From contig JALIGW010000025.1 in the NCBI GenBank assembly GCA_023053685.1, positions 10,123,953 through 10,187,952 on the forward strand: DNA of 64,000 nt, read 5' to 3'. Below the pieces are notes generated by a model that made no database searches, was not told where the DNA came from, and worked only from the letters and a program-made list of their open reading frames with translations. The position numbers and the translations under genes were made by a program. Origin of the DNA: Diadophis punctatus similis (lineage: Eukaryota > Chordata > Lepidosauria > Squamata > Dipsadidae). Of the stretch, positions 57,531 through 64,000 are shown piece by piece. Position 1 is the first letter of the stretch, and the number at the start of each line of letters is the position of its first letter.

Positions 57531-58952
57531 ATTGCATTTGTTTAATTCTTCAGGGACTTACTGCTACCATAAATGCAGCAGGGCAACTTTTTTCTTCATC
57601 TCAGTGTTCAAAGAGAAAGCACTTTTTTAATTCAATTGACTGTAATTAAGTCTAGGCCAGAGACAGATATTTTGGGTTTAGATTCTTCATAAGACCTTTT
57701 GGCTGATTTCAAAATTCTTATACAGGAAATCAGTTCAGACATTGCATAACAAAATATATTGCTTTCCTGCAATCTGCTGCTTTGGGGAAAGAGGGAGAGA
57801 AAGAAGAGATTATCCACAAGAGGAAAAATTGAGTGTGAGTGAGGATTGCTATCCTACTAATTCTGGGTTCTCACCCCATCTATTCCTTGTGTAACTTCAG
57901 CTAACCATGTAATTTTCAGAACATTCATACTGGCCTCTATTACTCGGGGATGCTATTTTTAAATGTAGAATACATTCCTACCTCAAATTCTATAAGGTCA
58001 CATGAGATACATTCAGATATTTTCTCAATCAGATAAGTTTTATTCTCTGGTTAGCAGTGATTATGACCTTCATTACTCTTTATTGTTTCTTCTTGCTTTT
58101 ATTATTCCTTAAATAAAAGATTTCCTAAGCTGTATTTTCTCCTTAGGTCTAGTCCTCCTCTTTAACTTGTCTATCTAACAGAGTGATCCCTATTTAGGGT
58201 TATTTCATTATCTCAGTGTTAATTGTATGCAGGAAATAAATTCACTGTACTGGACTGCTTTCATTTTGCTACTTGTACTTTATATTTCCTATAATCTGAA
58301 ATATATGCATGTTTTCCCAGTTGGGCAATAATATCCGCAGAAAAAGAGAAGTTGGTATGATGGCTAGAAAACAGCTCTGATGCTGAAAATAAAAGTGCTG
58401 GGGACCCTTTTATTCAAACCACTAGAAACAGATAAAGAAATGGTTTCTTTTTATTTACTATAAATGTTCCATTCTTTGAGTGCTTGTACAGCTATTAAAT
58501 ATTGTATTCAATTTAGCTTAAGTCTAGTGGCAAGCATATATTATTAATGCAATGTTTGTACATTAAAAATACATACAGGTATCTTTTTTATCTTTATATG
58601 ACATTTATGAGGTCTATAGACAATTCCTTGAGTTCTTGACGAACAGGTGGGATATAAGTCAAATAAGCAAGTACAAGCTGCAAGAATATTGGCTTGGCAA
58701 TTCTGAAATCTTATGTCAGGAAGAGAGTGAACAAAGCTCTCATATACAATAAGATATAGCTACTATGCAACTGTGCTTACTCCCTTCATCCCTTCAGCAT
58801 TGTATTTTATCTTTTATCCCACATAATGTGATGGAGTATAATAAGGAGGTGGATTTCCAGAAAGGAAGGGGTGCATTCCAGAGGAATAAGGGGCAGCTCT
58901 GTCCAACTTATTGTAAGAAAAGAGAGTGAAGACAGCAGTTCCCTAATAATTC
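57531..58952. other. Unassigned sequence
   Basis: AT-rich DNA; nothing recognised. Confidence 0.35.
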
Positions 58953-59007
58953 CTGTAGTACAGGGGCGGTTTCCTCTCGCTACCGGTGCCTGCGCATGCA
59001 TCTCCAC

Positions 59008-59230
59008 TGTTAGATGGTGGATTCAGCACAGGAGACCGACTTGACAAACAGCTCTTTATTGCAATAGATGTACAACCAGCAAAGCACATTCAGAGAGGCC
59101 TCCTATTTATAGGAGCTGACAGTAACAATTGTAACTAAACCATTTTGAAATAACCAATGAGGGTCCAGCATGTTCTCTTCAGTATTGCTGGACCTGAGTG
59201 AAAACTTCCAGCTCTAATCAGAACATAACA
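59008..59230 (-). repeat. 3' LTR of the gypsy element
   Basis: In element orientation it begins TGTTATGTTC and ends CCATCTAACA. It holds a TATA-like CTATAAATAG (59103-59112) and an AATAAA polyadenylation signal (59055-59060) in the correct order for U3-R-U5 on the minus strand. Confidence 0.95.
59103..59112 (-). promoter_or_regulatory. TATA-like box in the 3' LTR
   Basis: CTATAAATAG on the minus strand, about 118 bp from the U3 start. The same word occurs in the 5' LTR at 63608-63617, where it would drive the genomic transcript. Confidence 0.6.
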
Positions 59231-62015
59231 TCCCTCCCCCTCTAGATGAAATCGTCCGACATACGAAATCGCGAAGGTAGGCGGGGCGTCTACGCTCCTG
59301 TTCAGACCTGCGTACTTCAGTCGGGGGAACTACAGCAGCCTGGTCTGACTTAGCCGCTTCGTTCCTGGGGGCTGTGTCATGCATCTCTTGAGCTGGAGTG
59401 CTCTTGGGTTCTTCCGCCTCAGGGCCTAACTCGACAGGGGGACTCTGTTGGCCTGCAGTCTCGCACTCCAAAGCCTCCGAGACATCTGGACGTGGTTTAG
59501 CTAGGAAAGGAATGCACGGTGTTACGTTTCCAGAACCCGAAGGGTCTTCCTGTACCCTCTGTCTTAATTGGTCTATGTGTCTCTTCCATAAGCGGCCGTC
59601 TTGTAACCGGACTGCATAAGACACGGGTCCCAAAATTGTCTCGACCACCCCTGGCAGCCATAAAGGCCCCTCGGCGTAGTTGCGAGCAAACACCCTGTCC
59701 TCTGTGGAAAAGACCCTGGTTTTCTTTGTCCCTTCTGTCTTGGTTTTTACTACATAGTCAGGGTGTAACCAGTCCAGGAGTGACCGGAGTCTGCGGCCCA
59801 TTAAAAGCTCCGCTGGGCTGCGTCCCGTAGTGGCACTTGGGGTTATGTGTTGAGTTATGAGGAATTTGTCTATTCTTTCCTGCCAATCTCCAGGTCCCAA
59901 TCTAGCTAACCCCTCTTTGGCCGATCGCACGAAGCGTTCCGCCAGGCCGTTCGTCGCAGGATGGAATGGGGCGGACAACGCATGGCGGATTCCCTGACTA
60001 GCCAGATAGCCCTCAAAAGTTGTGGCCATGAATTGCGGGCCGTTGTCCGTTACCAATGTGTCCGGAATGCCATGGGTAGCAAATAGACGCCGGAAGATCT
60101 TAATAACAGACTCTGCAGTGGTCGACCGCATAGGGAAGATTTCGAGCCACTTGGAATAAGCGTCTACAATTATCAGGAACATTTGCCCATGGAATGGACC
60201 TGCAAAATCGGCATGAAGCCGTGACCATGGATTTTTTGGAAGGTCCCAGTCATGCACCGGTGCTTTGGGAGGTGCCGGTCTGGATTCCTGACATGGCAGG
60301 CATTTGTTTACCCATTCTTGAACCTCCTCATCCATCTTTGGCCACCAAACATAACCCCTAGCTAAAGCCTTCATTCGCACAATTCCCGGATGGCCCTCGT
60401 GCAAGGTTCGTAGTACGTCAGTGCGCAATTTGGCGGGAATGACCACCCGGTCCCCCCACAAGAGGCACCCCCCTTGCTCCGACAGTTCGTGCTGTCTAAG
60501 CTCGTACGGTTTGAACTCGGGCCTGACTGGGCCTCTCGGCCACCCCCTCCACACCCAGTTAAGGACAGTCCGGAGAGTGGAGTCTCTGGCCGAGTGCCTG
60601 GCCACCTCAGCCGAGGTGACTAACCCTGAGTCTGCTAGGTCAATCAACAGTACCGGGGCCTCTGGAGCTATGTCTGACAGTATCTCGGGCAATGGGCACC
60701 TGCTTAATGCGTCCGCGTTCCCCATATTTTTCCCGGGCCTGTGAACCAACTGATACGAGTATGCCGACAAGAAGATGGCCCAACGAGCAAAACGGGGGGA
60801 CAAAGCAGCTGGAGTGGGGCGATTCCCCGCTATCAACCCCAACAGAGGCTTGTGGTCTGTGACCAGGGTGAAGTCTCTACCGAACAAATACTCGTGGAAC
60901 TTCTTAATCCCTGCTACTAGGGCCAAAGCTTCCCTATTTAGCTGATCATAATTTCTTTCGGCGCTAGACAAGGTGCGTGAGTAATACTCTATCAGCGCCT
61001 CGAGGCCATTCGGAAGTCGATGGCTCAGAACAGCCCCAACCCCTACTGGGGAAGCATCGCAAGCAAGGACCACTGGCAAAGTGGAATTGTATTGGATCAG
61101 GAAACTGTTGTTGGTTAACAACCCCTTAACTGCGCTAAACGCGGCAGCCTCCCTATGGCCCCACACCCAGGGAGTGTTTTTAGCTAGCAGCCTGTGCAGG
61201 GGCTCTGCAACCGTTGCCTTATCACGTAGGAATAGGCTGTAAAAGTTAAGAAGACCCAAGAAAGCCTGTAACTCTGCCTGATTTCTGGGTGCCGGGGCCT
61301 CCTGGATGGCCTTCAGTTTACTTTCTGTGGGGTGGATACCACTCCCGTCTATTCTATACCCCAGGAATTCTACTTCAGGGACTCCCAAGACACACTTGCT
61401 GCATTTCGCTTTCAGCCCGGCAGCTCGTAATTTCTCAAGTACCATTTTAACCCGACAGCGAAGCTGGCCTATGTCATCAGCCGAAATGAGAACATCGTTG
61501 AAGTACGGCACGACCCCGGGGATATTCTGCAACAGACGTTCCATTACACTCTGGAACAACCCCGGGGCCACGCTAACCCCAAATTGCAATCTGTGGCATT
61601 TAAATGCCCCCCTGTGGGTCACAATGGTCTGAGCTTCTGCTGTGGGGCCATCTACAGGTAACTGCTGGTACGCTTGTGCCAGGTCTAATTTAGCAAACAG
61701 GCGTCCGGACCCCAACGAGTGCAGCAATTGGTGCACGATTGGCACAGGGTAGGCACTCTGCTGCAATGCCTTGTTCACCGTGCACTTGTAGTCAGCGCAT
61801 ATCCTGATGCTACCGTCTCCTTTAATTGGCGTGACAATCGGGGTTTCCCACCGGGCATGATCCACAGGTTCGAGTACCCCCTGCTTGATCAATTTATCAA
61901 GTTCAATGTCAATCTTTTCCCTCAAGGGCAGGGGAACCCAGCGGGGCTTCAAGCGGATTGGGGCAACATTAGGGTCCAGGCTAAAAGAGATTGGGGTCCC
62001 CACATACTTGCCCAA
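59214..62015 (-). CDS. pol: Gypsy pol: reverse transcriptase, RNase H, integrase
   Basis: A 933-codon uninterrupted frame. RT spans about residues 15-200: ETPIVTPIKGDGSIRICADY, KLDLAQAYQQLP (catalytic Asp 111) and the box YFND at 171-174, where the family has YxDD, so the first Asp is Asn. RNase H covers about 315-440 with Asp 320, Glu 362, Asp 387 and Asp 435 in place. Integrase has its zinc-binding HHCC (His 539, His 542, Cys 572, Cys 575) and a D-D-35-E triad (Asp 603, Asp 657, Glu 693). The C-terminal GPY/F-like module is GPVSYAVRLQDGRLWKRHID. The first Met is an arbitrary start: the frame is open upstream to the LINE-tail insertion, and pol was probably made as part of a longer Gag-Pol. 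The stop lies inside the 3' LTR. Apart from the RT residue I see no broken domain. Confidence 0.93.
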   Translation of the reverse strand: MGKYVGTPISFSLDPNVAPIRLKPRWVPLPLREKIDIELDKLIKQGVLEPVDHARWETPIVTPIKGDGSIRICADYKCTVNKALQQSAYPVPIVHQLLHSLGSGRLFAKLDLAQAYQQLPVDGPTAEAQTIVTHRGAFKCHRLQFGVSVAPGLFQSVMERLLQNIPGVVPYFNDVLISADDIGQLRCRVKMVLEKLRAAGLKAKCSKCVLGVPEVEFLGYRIDGSGIHPTESKLKAIQEAPAPRNQAELQAFLGLLNFYSLFLRDKATVAEPLHRLLAKNTPWVWGHREAAAFSAVKGLLTNNSFLIQYNSTLPVVLACDASPVGVGAVLSHRLPNGLEALIEYYSRTLSSAERNYDQLNREALALVAGIKKFHEYLFGRDFTLVTDHKPLLGLIAGNRPTPAALSPRFARWAIFLSAYSYQLVHRPGKNMGNADALSRCPLPEILSDIAPEAPVLLIDLADSGLVTSAEVARHSARDSTLRTVLNWVWRGWPRGPVRPEFKPYELRQHELSEQGGCLLWGDRVVIPAKLRTDVLRTLHEGHPGIVRMKALARGYVWWPKMDEEVQEWVNKCLPCQESRPAPPKAPVHDWDLPKNPWSRLHADFAGPFHGQMFLIIVDAYSKWLEIFPMRSTTAESVIKIFRRLFATHGIPDTLVTDNGPQFMATTFEGYLASQGIRHALSAPFHPATNGLAERFVRSAKEGLARLGPGDWQERIDKFLITQHITPSATTGRSPAELLMGRRLRSLLDWLHPDYVVKTKTEGTKKTRVFSTEDRVFARNYAEGPLWLPGVVETILGPVSYAVRLQDGRLWKRHIDQLRQRVQEDPSGSGNVTPCIPFLAKPRPDVSEALECETAGQQSPPVELGPEAEEPKSTPAQEMHDTAPRNEAAKSDQAAVVPPTEVRRSEQERRRPAYLRDFVCRTISSRGGGMLCSD
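59231..59245 (-). promoter_or_regulatory. Polypurine tract
   Basis: On the minus strand CTAGAGGGGGAGGGA lies immediately upstream of the 3' LTR. A purine run at this place resists RNase H and primes plus-strand DNA synthesis in LTR retroelements. It also lies within the pol frame. Confidence 0.85.
61497..61499 (-). other. RT catalytic Asp replaced by Asn
   Basis: The codon is AAC on the minus strand at pol residue 173, in YFNDVLIS. Reverse transcriptases coordinate two Mg ions with the paired Asp of this box, so the enzyme from this copy is expected to be inactive. A single G-to-A transition in the coding strand explains it. Confidence 0.8.
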
Positions 62016-62056
62016 CCCTTCACTGAATACATCACAGAATTCGTCAAACAGGTCAT

Positions 62057-63412
62057 CTAATTTGAGTCCTTCGGGAGTTGGGCGGCATATAAGAATAACA
62101 AAATAAATAAATAATAAATAAATAATTTCTCTGTCCCGACAGCGTTAACTCCGGAGACCTCCAGCCCAAGGGCTTCGAACCAGCTCAGTCCAAGAAGGCT
62201 CGGAAGGTCACCGTCCACAACGATAAGCTGTAATGGTCCGGAAAAGTGTTTAAATTGGACCTTGACACTGGCTTGGCCGCGAACCGGAATCCTGTTCCCT
62301 TGGTAGTCCGACAGGCGGAACCCGGTGGTTCGTATGCGGTCAGTGGAGAACCCGGGCATGGCTTTCTTGAGATTTTTCCAGGCGATGATAGACACAGCCG
62401 AGCCCATATCTAATTCAATTTCAAACGGCACACCCTCAACGACGACGGACATCATGATTTTCTTCCCTCCCAGGGAACGGGCACTGTCGACATTCGAATC
62501 ATAGGCAGCCGGCAATGGCCTAGAATATCTTTGGCGTCGTTTTGAATCTTCGCGCCAAGCCCTCGGTGACGGTTCAGCCCGTGAAGGCTCAGGCGCACGC
62601 GCAGTCGAATTTGGCAGTGTGGCGTGGCAAACTTTAGCCAAATGTACACGCCGCTCACACCGTTGGCATGTCACGCCACGATACTTGCAGGAAAATCTCG
62701 GGTGCCGTCCCTTGCAGCTAGCACACCCCCGGAAAGGCTCGCTGGGCGGTTGCGGGTGGGGCGGGCGACACAGTTCAGTCCTGTAAACCTTGTCATCGCT
62801 GCTAACATCGTCGTCCAGCGTCCCCATGTGGATGGCCGGCTGAGTTAGCGGTGCCGTTTTCGCCTCTTTTCTGGACGGGGCAGCACGGTGGAGTGATTCA
62901 GCTGCGTTGGTGGACGATTCAGCAGCCCTGGCCTCATCCAGTGCAGCCGCCAAAGTAAGTTTAGGCCGAGCTAGCAAACGGCGCTGCAGGCGGAGGTCCA
63001 AAACCCCGCAGATCAACTGGTCCAGCATGATATCGTCTAGGTCACTAAATTCGCAATGACCAGACGCCTTATGGAGAGCAGCAACGTACTGGTTGATAGT
63101 CTCTCCTTCCCGCTGCATGCGCTGACGGAATTCATATCGACGTACGACTTTAGAAGGAGTCGGTGCATAGTGGGTCTTAAGCGACTCCTTAAGCATGTCC
63201 CACTGCACTGTGTTAATCGGCGCTGGGGCAGACAGGGCCTCTGCAGTATCAAAAACTTCTGGCCCACAGTGACTTAAAAATAAAGCTCTTTTCCGATTGT
63301 CTGCCAGGCTTAGTAAGTCATTTGCTTCCAGGAAGCACTCAAAACGCCTCATATATGACTCCCACTTCTCTTGGGCCGGGTCGAACGGCGGCGGTGGGTG
63401 AAACGCTGACAT
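62057..63412 (-). CDS. gag: Gypsy gag and protease, cut short by a LINE tail
   Basis: A 451-codon frame. Residues about 1-160 are the Gag capsid-like region of Ty3/gypsy, with KWESYMRRFECFLEAND and RRYEFRQRMQREGETINQYV. Two zinc knuckles follow, Cys 230-Cys 233-His 237-Cys 242 and Cys 249-Cys 252-His 257-Cys 262, for binding element RNA. A retropepsin-like protease is at about 315-415: the catalytic motif is DMGSA (Asp 335), Met for the usual Thr, and the late LLGLSWFEALGL block is present. From residue 430 the code is LINE tail. The start Met is the first in frame, about 100 bp inside the 5' LTR boundary, a normal position. The original frame most likely continued into pol. Confidence 0.88.
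   Translation of the reverse strand: MSAFHPPPPFDPAQEKWESYMRRFECFLEANDLLSLADNRKRALFLSHCGPEVFDTAEALSAPAPINTVQWDMLKESLKTHYAPTPSKVVRRYEFRQRMQREGETINQYVAALHKASGHCEFSDLDDIMLDQLICGVLDLRLQRRLLARPKLTLAAALDEARAAESSTNAAESLHRAAPSRKEAKTAPLTQPAIHMGTLDDDVSSDDKVYRTELCRPPHPQPPSEPFRGCASCKGRHPRFSCKYRGVTCQRCERRVHLAKVCHATLPNSTARAPEPSRAEPSPRAWREDSKRRQRYSRPLPAAYDSNVDSARSLGGKKIMMSVVVEGVPFEIELDMGSAVSIIAWKNLKKAMPGFSTDRIRTTGFRLSDYQGNRIPVRGQASVKVQFKHFSGPLQLIVVDGDLPSLLGLSWFEALGLEVSGVNAVGTEKLFIYYLFILLFLYAAQLPKDSN
62064..62122 (+). mobile_element. Nested L2-like LINE 3' terminus within the gypsy element
   Basis: GAGTCCTTCGGGAGTTGGGC, then GGCATATAAGAATAACAAAA and an AAATAAATAA tail match the LINE terminus at 46450-46501. 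It is flanked by the possible 6-bp duplication TAATTT (62058-62063 and 62123-62128). It is antisense to gag-pol. The net insertion is about 65 bp, not a multiple of three, so it shifts frame between protease and RT and brings in a stop. Confidence 0.82.
62405..62407 (-). other. Protease active-site Thr replaced by Met
   Basis: The codon is ATG in DMGSA; retropepsins have Asp-Thr/Ser-Gly. ACG-to-ATG is a CpG transition, expected after DNA methylation. The catalytic Asp 335 and Gly 337 are intact; loss of the Thr would weaken the active-site hydrogen-bond network. Confidence 0.7.
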
Positions 63413-63493
63413 GATATGAGATAAGTAGTAGGCGAAGAATGAGTCGCCTGACTGGTTGTAAAGCCCGTGGGGCTTGTCGTTGTTCTCCTGCTC

Positions 63494-63512
63494 CCGATTT
63501 CCTCGTCGCCAC
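63494..63512 (-). promoter_or_regulatory. Primer binding site, tRNA-Ser(GCU)-like
   Basis: One base after the 5' LTR (in element orientation) comes TGGCGACGAGGA. This matches the complement of the 3' end (including CCA) of vertebrate tRNA-Ser(GCU) over 12 bases, after which the match stops. It would prime minus-strand DNA synthesis. Confidence 0.75.
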
Positions 63513-63735
63513 TGTTAGATGGTGGATTCAGCACAGGAGACCGACTTGACAAACAGCTCTTTATTGCAATAGATGTACAACCAGCAAAGCACATTCAGAG
63601 AGGCCTCCTATTTATAGGAGCTGACAGTAACAATTGTAACTAAACCATTTTGAAATAACCAATGAGGGTCCAGCATGTTATCTTCAGTATTGCTGGACCT
63701 GAGTGAAAACTTCCAGCTCTAATCAGAACATAACA
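63513..63735 (-). repeat. 5' LTR of the gypsy element
   Basis: Identical to the 3' LTR except at 63680 (A for C at 59175). TATA-like box at 63608-63617, polyadenylation signal at 63560-63565. Transcription would run toward lower coordinates. Confidence 0.95.
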
Positions 63736-64000
63736 TCCACGTTTTGTGTGCGCATGCGCATGCTACGCCCACTCGCCCCTCATGCGATTTTGCTTCTGCG
63801 CATGTGCAGGAAGCAAAAGAAACCAAAAAATTCTGAAAAAACAGATGGCGACGCGCGACGGATCAGTGAAGACGACGGACCGGTGTCGCGTGCAAATTAC
63901 ATCATCGGCGGGCCACTACCAGTGCGGTAGAATGGACCGTACTGGTAGGAAACCACCACTGCTGTAGTATATTGTAAATGCAGATAACAGAATCCTCAGT

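Larger units (their letters stand above)
59008..63735 (-). mobile_element. Ty3/gypsy LTR retrotransposon, near-complete, young
   Basis: Two 223-bp LTRs bracket 4.3 kb of internal sequence read on the minus strand: primer site, gag-protease, RT-RNase H-integrase, polypurine tract. The 5-bp duplication TCCAC flanks it (59003-59007 and 63736-63740). The LTRs differ at one position (59175 C, 63680 A), so insertion is recent. Domain order with integrase after RNase H identifies Ty3/gypsy (Metaviridae type) and excludes copia. No envelope gene is present. A nested LINE tail and changes in catalytic residues suggest that this copy is non-autonomous. Confidence 0.95.
58961..63961. mobile_element. hAT-type MITE, ACCGGT family, host of the gypsy element
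   Basis: CAGGGGCGGTTTCCTCTCGC begins it, and GGTAGGAAACCACCACTG ends it about 5 kb away, with the perfect 8-bp duplication CTGTAGTA (58953-58960 and 63962-63969). Once the gypsy insertion is discounted, the MITE is only about 270 bp, typical of the family. It contains TACCGGTGCCTGCGCATGC on the left and TGCGCATGCGCATGC and ACTACCAGTGCGGTAG on the right. Confidence 0.9.

Noticed and set aside
59519..59830. Plus-strand frames across the gypsy element
   Set aside because: Antisense shadows of pol with no recognisable domain.
59008..63735. Endogenous retrovirus with an envelope gene
   Set aside because: Integrase is followed directly by the polypurine tract; there is no envelope frame, and domain features fit Ty3/gypsy.

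Overview
This window looks like repeat-dense, non-genic DNA from a squamate reptile, most likely an advanced snake. I infer this from the repeat content: L3/CR1 LINE tails that run into AGAAT/ATAG microsatellites (a pattern reported for snake genomes), squamate tRNA-derived SINEs, L2-like LINEs ending in AAAT repeats, reptile CR1 3' ends, and very long AT, GT, AG, CT and CTTT microsatellites. I found no convincing host exon, tRNA gene, rRNA gene or CRISPR array. Every long open frame is transposon protein, GC-rich repeat or microsatellite.

Layout. 1-10.2 kb: a partial hAT-type MITE, four further hAT-type insertions, two TA-flanked MITEs that contain other elements, and an L1 3' end split by a CpG-rich hAT element. 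10.8-14.4 kb: a CR1 tail, a long L2-like LINE on the minus strand, an L3 LINE with a composite microsatellite, and a CT/CA tract. 14.5-21.8 kb: foldback, hAT and SINE copies and a second L2-like LINE with a long AAAT tail. 21.8-26.4 kb: a degraded L1 on the minus strand carrying two hAT insertions. 26.7-44.5 kb: a SINE split by a foldback element, long AT/GT arrays, a CR1 tail split by a hAT element, a hAT inside a hAT, an AC/AG array, an old TA-flanked MITE containing a hAT, a Penelope-like tail with a 28-bp palindrome, and a 1.6-kb TA-flanked element with a CTTT expansion and a ~285-bp-arm hairpin. 45-58.9 kb: more hAT copies, AT arrays, a TA-flanked MITE split by a 500-bp solo LTR, an L1 fragment and two SINEs. 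58.96-63.97 kb: a Ty3/gypsy retrotransposon on the minus strand inside a hAT-type MITE.

The gypsy element is the most informative locus. It has two 223-bp LTRs differing at one base, a 5-bp target duplication, a primer site matching the 3' end of tRNA-Ser(GCU), a polypurine tract, gag with two zinc knuckles plus protease, and a long pol frame (RT, RNase H, integrase). It appears disabled by a ~65-bp LINE-tail insertion between protease and RT, an Asp-to-Asn change in the RT catalytic box, and a Met in place of Thr in the protease motif.

The second theme is dense cut-and-paste history. At least fifteen hAT-type copies retain readable 8-bp target duplications. One family of three ~870-bp copies is a portable CpG island carrying paired NRF1-like palindromes and strong splice donors. 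All coordinates and repeat boundaries come from reading the sequence by eye; family names without a database search are provisional.
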